In this document: positions 51,454-59,929 of the stretch, one piece after another
How positions within the stretch are numbered: the stretch's first letter is position 1
How the letters are laid out: the number at the start of each line of letters is the position of its first letter
DNA from: Paenibacillus mucilaginosus 3016
Lineage (GTDB): Bacteria; Bacillota; Bacilli; Paenibacillales; NBRC-103111
Length of the DNA: 64,000 nucleotides
Direction: 5' to 3'
NCBI RefSeq assembly: GCF_000250655.1
Contig: NC_016935.1
Span: 2,994,001-3,058,000, forward strand
The notes under the pieces: model-generated
What the model was told of the DNA's origin: nothing
Database searches by the model: none
What the model saw: the letters and a program-made list of their open reading frames with translations, nothing else
Made by a program: the position numbers and the translations under genes

Positions 51454-51534
51454 TGTGCAAAGGAACTGCAAACGCGCCAGGGATGATCCTTGAGCGGTAC
51501 TGGTGCGGGAGGCACGGTGCAGCGCGCGGCGCGG

Positions 51535-52248
51535 CTAGGGCTTGCCGGGTGCCGGCTCCAGCGACAGCCCGAACGCCGACGCCAGCCCCCGGGTACCCTC
51601 GGCCGTGACACGGAGGGACCGCCCGCCGGGCAGCCGCTCAATCCACTGCAGCTCGAAGAGCCGGGCAGTGAGCGCAGCTCCAAGGCTCCCGGCCAGGTGG
51701 GGACGGCGCTCGCTCCAGTCGAGGCACTGCCGGGCAAAATGCCGGCGCCTGCCGCCGGACTCCAGGGCGTGCACGCCGAGGTCCGCGAACCGCTCCCGGC
51801 CCAGCTCTGTCAGGGCAAAGTCGCGGCTGCCGTCAGCTTCGAGCCACCCGAGCTCGAGCAGCCGCTCCGTCACGGCGACGCCCAGCCGGCCGGCCAGGTG
51901 ATCGTAGCAGGTGCGCGCCTGCCGCAGCGCGCGGAGCTGGTCGGACTCCCGCAGGGAGCGGACGGGCTTCGGCGGGGCGATGGCATGCAGCGCCTCCAGC
52001 GCATGGGCGACATCCCGTCCGGCAAGCCGGAAGTACTTGTGCCGGCCCTGCGTTTCCCGGACGAGGAGGCCGCCTTCGACGAGCTTGGCCAGGTGGGCGC
52101 TGGCCGTCTGGGGCGAGACCCCGGCGCTGCGTGCGAGCTCCCCGGCCGGGAGCGATTTGCCGCCGAGCAGGCTGAGCAGGATGGAGGCACGCGACGGGTC
52201 GGCGATCAGGGCTGCGGCAGAGATGAGGTTAGGGCCTGGAATGCTCAT
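51535..52248 (-). CDS. ArsR-family winged-helix regulator
   Basis: The 237-residue protein has an ArsR-type winged helix (SLPAGELARSAGVSPQTASAHLAKLVEGGLL, ~residues 32-62) with no Cys metal site, followed by a long C-terminal region with a second helical unit. The start MSIPGPN follows AAGGAG; upstream readings cross the promoter. It is divergent from an EamA exporter, and a palindrome in the shared intergenic region fits autoregulation and control of the exporter. Confidence 0.88.
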   Translation of the reverse strand: MSIPGPNLISAAALIADPSRASILLSLLGGKSLPAGELARSAGVSPQTASAHLAKLVEGGLLVRETQGRHKYFRLAGRDVAHALEALHAIAPPKPVRSLRESDQLRALRQARTCYDHLAGRLGVAVTERLLELGWLEADGSRDFALTELGRERFADLGVHALESGGRRRHFARQCLDWSERRPHLAGSLGAALTARLFELQWIERLPGGRSLRVTAEGTRGLASAFGLSLEPAPGKP

Positions 52249-52284
52249 GCGTAGGTTTCTCCTTATCACAGAAGATGATTTCAT

Positions 52285-52320
52285 ACTTCGATCATAACCG
52301 AAGTGTTCCCATGCTACAAT
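52285..52320. promoter_or_regulatory. Promoter and ArsR-type palindrome of the EamA exporter gene
   Basis: ACTTCG (52285-52290) and CGAAGT (52299-52304) form an inverted repeat with 8-base spacing. TACAAT at 52315-52320 is a good -10 box. The palindrome covers the expected -35 position. Confidence 0.55.
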
Positions 52321-52369
52321 CGCATAAGGAATAACATATTCATCTCCCGATAGGAGGGGACGCACACAC

Positions 52370-53254
52370 ATGAATCCCATCTCATATCTGCTGCTGATGC
52401 TGCTGGCCACCTCGCTGATGGGCTCGTCCTTTGCCGCAGGGAAGCTGGGACTGCCTTATGTCTCTCCGCTGCTGCTTGTGGGGATCCGGTTTACGCTGGC
52501 CGGCGGGCTGATGGCCGGATGGGCCGGCCTCCGGAAGCTTCCGCTTCCCGCGGACCGGGCCGATTGGGGCCGGCTCCTGCTCATCGGCTCCCTGCAGACC
52601 GCAGGCGTCATGGGCTGCATCTTCCTCAGCCTGCGGACCATCACGGCGGGGGAATCGTCGATCCTCACCTTCATGAATCCGCTGCTCGTCGTCGTGCTGG
52701 GCACCCTGTTCAGGGGCTGGAGGTACCGGCCCGTCCAGTGGCTGGGGGTGCTGACCGGCTTTGCCGGCGCAGCCGTTACGCTCGGCGGCGGGCTGCGCCT
52801 GGAAGCCGGCACGCTGCTCGGTCTCGGCTCCGCCTTCTCCTGGGCGGCCGCCACGCTGCTGGTGAAGGCTTGGGGAGCGCGATTCCACACGTCGGTGCTC
52901 ACTGCTTACCAGATGCTCTTCGGAGGACTGATCCTGCTGGTTCTCAGTCTCCTGGCCGAAACGCCGAAGCTGCAGTGGAACGCTGTATCGGTCGGCGTCA
53001 TTCTCTATCTGGCGCTGCTTGGCTCCATCGTTCAATTCGCTGCCTGGTATTATCTTCTGAGCCGGGGAGATCCCGGGCGGACCAGCGCATTTCTGTTCCT
53101 GGCCCCCTTCTTCGGGGTGCTGTCCGGGTGGCTCGTACTCGGCGAAGAAATCACGGGCCGTACCGCTGCGGGCGGGGCGCTGATTTTTGCGGGCATCTTC
53201 CTGGTGAACTGGACCTTCGGCGCCCGGGGCGGAGCCAAAGCAGGCAGGCCGTGA
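52370..53254 (+). CDS. EamA-family (DMT) transporter
   Basis: The 294-residue protein has ten predicted membrane segments in two EamA halves, with ATSLMGSSFAAGKLGLPYVSP at the start and LLGSIVQFAAWYYLLSRGDP in the second half. It is divergent from an ArsR-family regulator and probably controlled by it. Together they form a small inducible export pair comparable to the MerR-EamA pair at 25 kb. The ATG follows TAGGAGGGG. Confidence 0.92.
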   Translation: MNPISYLLLMLLATSLMGSSFAAGKLGLPYVSPLLLVGIRFTLAGGLMAGWAGLRKLPLPADRADWGRLLLIGSLQTAGVMGCIFLSLRTITAGESSILTFMNPLLVVVLGTLFRGWRYRPVQWLGVLTGFAGAAVTLGGGLRLEAGTLLGLGSAFSWAAATLLVKAWGARFHTSVLTAYQMLFGGLILLVLSLLAETPKLQWNAVSVGVILYLALLGSIVQFAAWYYLLSRGDPGRTSAFLFLAPFFGVLSGWLVLGEEITGRTAAGGALIFAGIFLVNWTFGARGGAKAGRP

Positions 53255-53280
53255 AGCTTTGAAGGGGTCGGACGCATGCG

Positions 53281-53322
53281 AAAAAGGCCTAGCGGCTCGG
53301 GGATCCGGCCGGGCTAAGCCTT
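53281..53322 (-). terminator. Intrinsic terminator for the 47-residue gene
   Basis: On the minus strand AAGGCTTAGC pairs with GCTAGGCCTT (one mismatch), followed by TTTTT. Confidence 0.6.
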
Positions 53323-53379
53323 CGGGTTAGCTGGGGATGCTGGAAGGAGATCGGTCCGTCTGAAACGCGCGCGTCAGGG

Positions 53380-53523
53380 TTAATCCTCCAGCTTCTCGAT
53401 TCCCTGGATGACAGCCTGGCTGTTATCCGACATGAAGTTGCAGAATTCCGCATACGTATCAAAGATGTGATCCTGATCGTCCACCTTGACAATGTACTGT
53501 GCCTTTTCATCCATGACAACCAT
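53380..53523 (-). CDS. Small acidic hypothetical protein
   Basis: A 47-residue frame on the minus strand begins at an ATG behind AAAGGAG and reads DEKAQYIVKVDDQDHIFDTY near the start. It is acidic and ends in IEKLED. It is followed by a terminator, and its codons are normal, which supports a real small gene. No family known. Confidence 0.6.
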   Translation of the reverse strand: MVVMDEKAQYIVKVDDQDHIFDTYAEFCNFMSDNSQAVIQGIEKLED

Positions 53524-53707
53524 CACTCTCCTTTACTTACATATATGTGGCAGGAGCGAATGTAGTACAAGATGACCGGCCATATTCCAAAAATTCTGAA
53601 CAGTTGTTTGGGGATGATTACCCGCTCTGCGCTCCGTTGAAACAGGGCGGGGGACAAGCTTTTCGATAAGCGTAAACGGCAGACTCGGGAAGATGGCCCT
53701 ATGCCCA

Positions 53708-53759
53708 TTGACATCTTCCAGGATAAGGAATAAGATGAATGTCAGTACTCACTGACATT
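53708..53759 (+). promoter_or_regulatory. TetR-gene promoter with overlapping operator O1
   Basis: TTGACA (53708-53713) and TAAGAT (53731-53736) are 17 bases apart. The operator arms AATGTCAGT (53738-53746) and ACTGACATT (53751-53759) are perfectly inverted over four bases and cover the expected start of transcription, as in autorepressed TetR genes. Confidence 0.8.
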
Positions 53760-53779
53760 GAAAGAGAGGGGGCGTTCGG

Positions 53780-54370
53780 ATGACCGATCATCCTCCCCGG
53801 GACACGGATGAGAAGCTGCTCCGCGCAGCGGTGGACCTGATGGCCGACCGGGGGTACAACGGAGTTACGACGAAGGAAATTGCCGATGCCGCGGGGCTGA
53901 GCGAGAAGACCCTGTTCCGGCGCTTCGGCACCAAACGCAATCTGCTGGAGACGGCATTCGACCGGTATCATTATGGGACGGAGATGATGAAGCTCTTTCA
54001 CGAGAAGCTGGTCTGGGAGCTGCGAACCGACCTTCTCCTCGTGGCCCGGACCTATCATATGCTCATGAATGCCAACCGGAAGATGATCCTGATCAGCATC
54101 AAGGATGAAGGCCACCTGCCGGGCTTCCGGGAGAGAACACGGAAGCACCCCGTTCAGCTCATGGAGGGGCTCGCCTCTTATTTTCGGGAGATGGCCGGGA
54201 AGGGCAGGATGCGGCCGGGAGATCCGGAGCTGCAGGCTGCAGCGTTTCTCATGCTGAACTTCGGGATGTTCATGAACGACCTGGAAGCGGGCTCCTCGCT
54301 GCCGGGGATTCACCTTGACCCGCTGATCGAGGAGAGCGTGGCGATTTTTGCTAGGGGGCTGGCTCCCTAG
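53780..54370 (+). CDS. TetR-family transcriptional repressor
   Basis: The 196-residue protein has the N-terminal TetR helix-turn-helix (GYNGVTTKEIADAAGLSEKTLFRRFGTKRNLLETAF, ~residues 25-60) and a helical ligand domain. The same inverted repeat lies over its own start and again just past its stop. The probable targets are its own gene and the MFS pump downstream. The ATG follows AGAGAGGGGG. Confidence 0.93.
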   Translation: MTDHPPRDTDEKLLRAAVDLMADRGYNGVTTKEIADAAGLSEKTLFRRFGTKRNLLETAFDRYHYGTEMMKLFHEKLVWELRTDLLLVARTYHMLMNANRKMILISIKDEGHLPGFRERTRKHPVQLMEGLASYFREMAGKGRMRPGDPELQAAAFLMLNFGMFMNDLEAGSSLPGIHLDPLIEESVAIFARGLAP

Positions 54371-54386
54371 TATTTTTTCAAACTGC

Positions 54387-54406
54387 ATGTCAGTGGGCAC
54401 TGACAT
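54387..54406. promoter_or_regulatory. Second TetR operator O2
   Basis: ATGTCAGT and ACTGACAT, inverted over four bases (GGGC), match O1 in arms and geometry. It lies upstream of the MFS promoter. Confidence 0.8.
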
Positions 54407-54459
54407 TCCGCCATTCTGCAGGGGAGCGGGAATCAACGGACTCAGGTGAAAAAAAGGGA

Positions 54460-54518
54460 TTGTAAAATCCAGGAAATGGCTGTATCATATGTCGTAACGA
54501 TGGGTCGTAACGACATAT
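54460..54518 (+). promoter_or_regulatory. MFS-pump promoter with a second palindrome type
   Basis: TTGTAA (54460-54465) and TATCAT (54483-54488) lie 17 bases apart. The start region is covered by inverted arms ATATGTCGT (54487-54495) and ACGACATAT (54510-54518), and by direct repeats of GTCGTAACGA (54491, 54504). The site differs from the TetR operators and may serve another regulator. Confidence 0.65.
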
Positions 54519-54590
54519 TAGATTCTCGCTGACATTCATTTTTTTCAGGCTTAGCCAGAGAATTCATCCATTGGATCGGGAGGGATCGGC

Positions 54591-55739
54591 ATGGACAAAT
54601 TGTGGACGCGATCGTTCATTACACTTACGGTCGGGATGCTGTTTCTGGGAACGGGGTTTTATCTGCTGCTGCCTACACTGCCCTTTTTCATCCGGGAGCT
54701 TGGCGGCAACGATTCGCAGATCGGCCTTGCGGCGGGCATGTTCACGATCGCGGCGGTGGTCTGCCGTCCGCTGGTCGGCGCCCTGCTGGACCGGTACGGC
54801 AGAAGGCCGTTCATTCTTGGAGGGATGCTGGCCTTCACGGCTGCGATGTATCTGTACGACTGGGTGTTCGGCATTGCGGCTCTGATGATCCTGCGCGCGC
54901 TTCATGGGGTAAGCTGGGCGTTCACCACGACCTCCATCTTCACAGCCATCACGGACAGCATTCCGGCCTCCCGGCGGGCCGAAGGCATGGGGTGGGCGGG
55001 CGCGTCCATGACCGTCGCCATGGCGGTGGGCCCCCTGCTGGGTCTGTGGGTGCTGGAGCAGTCCTCCTACCACCATCTCTTTCTGTTCGCCGCCGGACTA
55101 TCGGCCGTCTCGCTGCTTCTGGCGTCCGGTGTTCGAACGCCGTTTCAGCCTTCGGCTTCCCGCGGCCCGTTGGTATTCTTCGACAAGTCGCTCGGTCCGA
55201 TCGCGGCCGGCGTCTTCTTCCTTGCGGTCGCTTACGGAGGGGTAACGACGTTCCTGCCGCTCTTTGCACAGTCTATTGGTGTTAACGCCGGGCATTTCTT
55301 CCTCACCTATGCCATCACGCTTACCCTGACCCGCCCGCTGGCCGGCTCGCTGTCGGACCGGCACGGCGAGCTCGCTGTCATCGTGCCGGCACTTGGGGTC
55401 ACAGTGGCGGCACTGGCTGTTCTCGCGGGCTCCTCAGGCCTGCCGGGGGTCCTGACGGCAGCCGTGCTGTACGGGATCGGCACGGGCGGCGCCCAGCCGG
55501 CCCTGCAGGCCGCTACGCTGCGGATTGCACATCCGGAGCGCAGGGGCGTGGCCAACGCCTCGTTCCTGACTGCCTTCGATCTCGGCATCGGGCTGGGCTC
55601 GATTCTGCTCGGCGCCGTATCCGAATATCTGGGCTACCCGACGCTGTTCACTATCAGCGCCGTATCGGTGGCCGTGTCGATGATGATCGGGGCCGTCTTC
55701 GTACGCAGAATGCTGGCACAGCGTGCCGCCCGGCACTAG
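54591..55739 (+). CDS. MFS drug-efflux transporter
   Basis: The 382-residue protein has twelve predicted membrane segments. Motif A-like region AAVVCRPLVGALLDRYGRRPF (~residues 54-74) and LLLPTLPFFIRELGGND resemble the Bcr/YfkF-type multidrug group. The promoter 110 bases upstream is flanked by TetR operators, so it is probably the target of the TetR repressor and would export the inducer. The ATG follows GGGAGGGATCGGC. Confidence 0.92.
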   Translation: MDKLWTRSFITLTVGMLFLGTGFYLLLPTLPFFIRELGGNDSQIGLAAGMFTIAAVVCRPLVGALLDRYGRRPFILGGMLAFTAAMYLYDWVFGIAALMILRALHGVSWAFTTTSIFTAITDSIPASRRAEGMGWAGASMTVAMAVGPLLGLWVLEQSSYHHLFLFAAGLSAVSLLLASGVRTPFQPSASRGPLVFFDKSLGPIAAGVFFLAVAYGGVTTFLPLFAQSIGVNAGHFFLTYAITLTLTRPLAGSLSDRHGELAVIVPALGVTVAALAVLAGSSGLPGVLTAAVLYGIGTGGAQPALQAATLRIAHPERRGVANASFLTAFDLGIGLGSILLGAVSEYLGYPTLFTISAVSVAVSMMIGAVFVRRMLAQRAARH

Positions 55740-55833
55740 GCTGAAGCCGGCAAGCCGGGAGGGGCCCGCTTTGGAAAGCGGGCCTTCCACCGGCAGCGGA
55801 TGCCGGCGGCGGCTGCAGACAGCAGGAGCCGCT

Positions 55834-56031
55834 GTGCTGATGGAGGAAGCTTGCGCCCCCGCCGGGAGTGAGAGTGAATTAGACTGGGGAGAAAGGAATC
55901 CCGCTGTCACCGAATTCGAGCGGCTGGACGAAGAGGCCTTTTGGCGTACCGCTGACGCTCTGGAGAAGGAACTGGACGTGAGTCCTTATCGGAGAATCTT
56001 CGAGCAGGCGCTTCAGGAGGGCACGGCATGA
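55834..56031 (+). CDS. Small hypothetical protein before PadR
   Basis: A frame of about 65 residues starting at GTG (behind AGGAG) ends in an amphipathic helix, TEFERLDEEAFWRTADALEKELDV then RIFEQALQEGTA. The start is uncertain because the reading could begin at ATG 55840. It sits between the MFS gene and PadR and may be cotranscribed. No family known. Confidence 0.45.
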   Translation: MLMEEACAPAGSESELDWGERNPAVTEFERLDEEAFWRTADALEKELDVSPYRRIFEQALQEGTA

Positions 56032-56067
56032 GCAGCAAGGGCTATTACCGGATGGAGGCGTCACAAG

Positions 56068-56613
56068 ATGTACGAATTGTTTGTATTGGGCGAGCTGTCA
56101 ATCGGACCCAAACACGGATATGAGCTGCAATACATACTGAAATCCACGATCGGCCCGTTCCGGCAGATCAGCTCCGGCACCCTGTATCCGCTGATGTCGC
56201 GCCTGGTCGGGAGCGGCTTCATCACCCAGCGGGACGAGCCCCAGGAAGGCGGCCGGCCCCGCAAGCGGTATGAACTGACGGAGGCGGGCCGGCAGCGGTT
56301 CCATGAGCTGATGACCGCCCCGCTCGAACACGGCACGGACATCGGGCTGACGTTTCAGTTCAAGCTGAACTTTTTCGGCTATGTCGACCCCCGGGTGCAG
56401 CTGGATACGCTGGAGCAATACCTCGGCTACCTGCAGGCGGACCGGAAGTATATCGCCGAGCTGGAGCCGCAGGTCCGCGCCAAGCCGGGGATTCCCGAGC
56501 CGAAGCGCGCCCAGGTGCTTCGGATGTTCAGCCACCGCCGGTGCGTAACCGAAGCGGAGATCGGCTGGGTGACGGAGGAGATCGACCGGCTGAAAAGGAA
56601 ACCCGTTATCTGA
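56068..56613 (+). CDS. PadR-family transcriptional regulator
   Basis: The 181-residue protein has the PadR winged helix (YELFVLGELSIGPKHGYELQYILK, then SSGTLYPLMSRLVGSGFI and RPRKRYELTEAGRQRF) and a C-terminal helical dimer region (VQLDTLEQYLGYLQADRKY). PadR proteins often control efflux pumps. The second palindrome upstream of the MFS gene keeps an ATGT/ACAT edge, as in PadR sites, so it is a candidate target. The ATG follows GGAGGCG. Confidence 0.9.
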   Translation: MYELFVLGELSIGPKHGYELQYILKSTIGPFRQISSGTLYPLMSRLVGSGFITQRDEPQEGGRPRKRYELTEAGRQRFHELMTAPLEHGTDIGLTFQFKLNFFGYVDPRVQLDTLEQYLGYLQADRKYIAELEPQVRAKPGIPEPKRAQVLRMFSHRRCVTEAEIGWVTEEIDRLKRKPVI

Positions 56614-56651
56614 TCGGGCCCCCTGCGCAGATCACCCTCATAGGGTCCCGC

Positions 56652-56700
56652 AAAAAAAAAGCATCCCCGGAACCCTGTACTTATTGGGTCCGGGGATGCT
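56652..56700 (-). terminator. Intrinsic terminator of the GH43 gene
   Basis: On the minus strand AGCATCCCCGGACCC pairs with GGGTTCCGGGGATGC, followed by nine T residues. It probably also ends the plus-strand PadR transcript. Confidence 0.9.
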
Positions 56701-56746
56701 CGCGCTTTTACGCTAAACGTCACCTCAAGTTGAGTTCCACTTCCGC

Positions 56747-58123
56747 TTAATTCACGATTCTAAAGGTGGCGTCCTGCTTCTCCAGATCCGTGCTGATCGG
56801 ATCGAGTTTCAGCTGATAGCCGCTGTGCCGGATATAGCGCGCAGGGAAGTTATAAGACTGGAAGGAGGTCCATGAGGCATCCTTCAGCCCCGGCACCTTC
56901 TTGAAAGTCGCATCGGCCTTGAAGGTGTCCGTGCCGTCGTTTTTCGCCAGGACAAAATCGTAATTGGAATGCCTCAGATAATATCCCGGATAGTAGACCG
57001 ATTGGAAGGAGACATATTCCGAGCCTCCATTCGCAAGCCCCGGCACGACCTGCCAGTACTGGTCGCCGGCAGGCGTGATGTTCGAATCGATGGTGACATC
57101 AAAGCTCGCATGCCGCACGAACATATTCGGAACATTATAGGACTGCAGCCGGTTCTTCACCCCATTCACTCCGGTGGAGGTCTGCTCGAGCGTCGGAATG
57201 GTCCCATCCGCATTGTAGTTGAATTTCTCGATGGCTACCGAACGACGGTAATCGCCGCCTGTGGGAAGGGCGCCGTTATGGTATATGAAATAAGGCTGCC
57301 CCTTAAATTCGATGATGGATTGATGATTCGTACCGCTGGTTCCCGTCGGCGCCATGATGACCCCTCTGTACGTCCAGGGGCCCGTCGGGCTGGTGCTGGT
57401 GGAGTAGGAGATCGCCTCCGGCCAGCCGGAAGCATACGACAAGTAATAGAGTCCATTGCGTTTATGGATCCAAGGCGCTTCCGTAAACTGCGTAGGACCG
57501 AAGGAAGCCTGCGTCAAGGGAACATTGTTGATCGAACCGCTGTAGGAGATCATATCGCTGTTGAGCTTGACATACATCAGGGCGGTGTTCCCCCAGTACA
57601 GGTAGGCCTGTCCGTTGTCATCGATCATCACGCTCGGGTCGATGTCATCCCAGGAGATGCCCGAGAACTTCGTCATATCGTTGGTGATCAGTGCGCGTCC
57701 CAGAGCATCCCGGAAAGGACCGGTCGGACTGTCCGATACCGCCACCCCTATGGCTTTGCCCGGAATAGTTTTATGCTCTGCACAGATGTACCAGTAGAAC
57801 TTGCCGTTGCGCTCGATCACCTGGCCTGCCCAGGCGTCCCCCTTGGCCCAGCTGAAGGCGCTTACAGCCAGCGGCGTTCCCCGATCCGTCCAGTTCACCA
57901 TATCCGTGGAGGAATATACCTTCCAATCCCGCATGACATACCCTGTGCCGGTGGCGGAAGCCTCGTCGTGTCCGGTATACAAGTAGACCATATGGTTATA
58001 TACCATGGCCGCCGGATCCGCCGTATAGGTGTTCCGGACTACGGGGTTATCCGCAAAGCATGTGGCGGCAGACGTCCATAACATCACCAGCGCCATGGAC
58101 AGAGGTCTGACTATGTTTCTCAT
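56747..58123 (-). CDS. Secreted GH43 arabinofuranosidase with CBM42
   Basis: The 458-residue protein has a signal peptide (cut after FAD region, near residue 26) and a five-blade GH43 propeller. Key acids: Asp in TYTADPAAMVYN, Asp in SWDDIDPSVMID and Glu in QFTEAPWIHKR. The C-terminal ~140 residues are an AbfB/CBM42 trefoil (LQSYNVPNMFVRHASFDV, then FQSVYYPGYYLRHSNYDF and FQSYNFPARYIRHSGYQL), which binds arabinofuranose side chains. It probably releases arabinose from arabinan or arabinoxylan outside the cell. The start MRNIV follows AAGGAGACG. Confidence 0.93.
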   Translation of the reverse strand: MRNIVRPLSMALVMLWTSAATCFADNPVVRNTYTADPAAMVYNHMVYLYTGHDEASATGTGYVMRDWKVYSSTDMVNWTDRGTPLAVSAFSWAKGDAWAGQVIERNGKFYWYICAEHKTIPGKAIGVAVSDSPTGPFRDALGRALITNDMTKFSGISWDDIDPSVMIDDNGQAYLYWGNTALMYVKLNSDMISYSGSINNVPLTQASFGPTQFTEAPWIHKRNGLYYLSYASGWPEAISYSTSTSPTGPWTYRGVIMAPTGTSGTNHQSIIEFKGQPYFIYHNGALPTGGDYRRSVAIEKFNYNADGTIPTLEQTSTGVNGVKNRLQSYNVPNMFVRHASFDVTIDSNITPAGDQYWQVVPGLANGGSEYVSFQSVYYPGYYLRHSNYDFVLAKNDGTDTFKADATFKKVPGLKDASWTSFQSYNFPARYIRHSGYQLKLDPISTDLEKQDATFRIVN

Positions 58124-58621
58124 TAACATCGTCTCCTTCATTTTGGTTTTCCACGCATTGTATCCGCTTTCTTATGTGGGTGAAAGTGCTCCCCGCCAGT
58201 GATTCCTCCTTCACCGGTAACGTAACCCCACCTCTAGATCGGGGCGAAGAAGGCCGCTGCAGCCTCTCTTTACGCCTTCTCTGCTGCGAGTTCATACCAA
58301 ATCTTATCCTACTTCCTCTGCGAAAAAAATAGAATGATTTGAGTTAAAAGTGGAATTTCATTACAACCATGTCACAAAAACTTCGAGTTTATTGTCTTTG
58401 ATATTGAACAAATCGATTTATACCGCGAATACGTACCTGGCATTGACCGGGTCTTCCTGGATGCACAGGAAAAAGTAAAGCGGAGTGAGCGATTGACAGT
58501 AAGCGGCGCACACAAGCTCGCCTGCCAAACAGCAAAAAACGGACTGCGCCGGCAGTCCGTCTTGTCTTATCGCGGGGCTCCGCGGTGATCTTCCCGGGCT
58601 TCCCCTGACCGTGGTGATCCC
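58124..58621. other. Region between the GH43 and DinB genes
   Basis: Both neighbours are on the minus strand. A plus-strand frame near 58385-58540 reads protein-like sequence (FIVFDIEQIDLYREYVPG) without a start or ribosome site and may be a gene fragment. A terminator for the DinB gene lies at 58534-58560. Confidence 0.45.
58534..58560 (-). terminator. Intrinsic terminator of the DinB gene
   Basis: On the minus strand ACGGACTGC pairs with GCAGTCCGT over a four-base loop, followed by TTTTT. Confidence 0.9.
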
Positions 58622-59167
58622 TTACTGGGCTCTGCCTGCCGGAGCTGCCCGCCCGGTATCCTGGGCACCGCCCATATACCAGAACAGCGCGTATTCCGTC
58701 ATCGTCGAGGCGTGGCCCATCTGCCGCAGCATGGCCGATACGTTCCCCCGGTGATAGGTCGCGTGATTGACCACCTGCAGCACCATCTCGGCCAAACTCG
58801 TTTCCCTCACGGTGACGTAAGGATTATCGAGCAGGACCGTCCGTTCCAGGTCCGTCTCCTTCCGGAAGAAGGCTTCATACCGTTCGGACAGGAGTCTGAA
58901 CCGTTCCGAGAGCTCCTGGATGCTCAGCTGCTCGGCTTCCTCTTCCAACGGACGGCAGGTAATCAAAGCTTCCGGCATCGGCACGCCGTTCAGGATCTCC
59001 AGCCAGGTATAGTCGACAGCATAGATATGGGCCATGCCTTTGGCGACGGTAGGGAAAATACTTTTCACTTCCTGCGTGTATACCTCGGAAGGCAGCTCGC
59101 TGATCCGGTTCAGCAGGGTTTGGTTGGCCCAGGCATGGTATTGATACATCGTTACGGCGCTTGGCAT
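58622..59167 (-). CDS. DinB-family protein
   Basis: The 181-residue protein is a DinB/YfiT four-helix bundle. Metal-binding His residues are visible in YQYHAWANQTLL (~residue 10), MAHIYAVDYTWL (~47) and VVNHATYHRGNVSAMLRQMG (~132-140). Members include bacillithiol transferases and stress-induced hydrolases; this one cannot be assigned. The start MPSAV follows AAAGGAG with 9-base spacing; longer readings lack a site. Confidence 0.9.
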   Translation of the reverse strand: MPSAVTMYQYHAWANQTLLNRISELPSEVYTQEVKSIFPTVAKGMAHIYAVDYTWLEILNGVPMPEALITCRPLEEEAEQLSIQELSERFRLLSERYEAFFRKETDLERTVLLDNPYVTVRETSLAEMVLQVVNHATYHRGNVSAMLRQMGHASTMTEYALFWYMGGAQDTGRAAPAGRAQ

Positions 59168-59361
59168 TTGAAACATCTCCTTTGTTCCTCTGATTGACTT
59201 TATACCCTTATTATAAGGAGGCACAGTGACAACAGTCTGTCAGGGTTCCTGAAGAAAAGCCGCAATCGGTAAGAAATATTCGGAGCCGCACTTTGATATG
59301 ATCAAGAAGTCAAAAACACAAGGGAAGCCGTTCCAAACTATTCTGATGAGGTGATTCAAAG

Positions 59362-59778
59362 ATGGCACTGACTGCGAACATGATTTTTGTCAATCTTCCC
59401 GTTCGGGATCTGAAGAAGTCCAGGGCGTTCTTCGAGGCGGTAGGCTTTGAGTTCAACGACCAATACTCCGATGACACGGCAGCTTGTCTGGTCATCAGCG
59501 AGCAGATCTTCGCGATGCTGCTCACACATGAGAAGTTCCTCTCCTTCAGCACCAAAGAAATCTGCGACACGGCCAGAAGCAGCGAAGTGATCCTCGCGCT
59601 GACCGCACAAAGCAAAGCCCACGTGGACGAGATTGTTGAGAAGGTGCGTCAGGCGGGAGGCAAGCCGGCCAAGGAGCCGCTTGATTACGGTTTTATGTAC
59701 GGGTGGAACTTCGAAGATGTGGACGGCCATCATTGGGAAGTCTTCTTCATGGATCCGAGTGCAGCGCAGCAGGGATAA
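59362..59778 (+). CDS. VOC/glyoxalase-like protein (extradiol dioxygenase fold)
   Basis: The 138-residue protein begins MIFVNLPVRDLKKSRAFFEAVGF and ends DVDGHHWEVFFMDP, the pattern of YaeR/bleomycin-resistance-like VOC proteins found in Bacilli. The final Glu is a candidate metal ligand. Function unknown. The ATG follows GATGAGGTG, with its own terminator behind it. Confidence 0.88.
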   Translation: MALTANMIFVNLPVRDLKKSRAFFEAVGFEFNDQYSDDTAACLVISEQIFAMLLTHEKFLSFSTKEICDTARSSEVILALTAQSKAHVDEIVEKVRQAGGKPAKEPLDYGFMYGWNFEDVDGHHWEVFFMDPSAAQQG

Positions 59779-59798
59779 GCAGACAGGTTATACGGGAG

Positions 59799-59829
59799 GC
59801 ACCGCAGGCAGCTGCGGTGCTTTATTTTT
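59799..59829 (+). terminator. Intrinsic terminator after the VOC gene
   Basis: GCACCGCA pairs with TGCGGTGC over a six-base loop, followed by TTTATTTTTG. Confidence 0.88.
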
Positions 59830-59929
59830 GTCCGAACGGCCGGCTTTGAGACATACGAGAGGAATCAGCGGGTGACGGGACAATGCCCGCCCAATGGATT
59901 CTTCCGCCTAGCATTTCCTTCCGTCGAAC

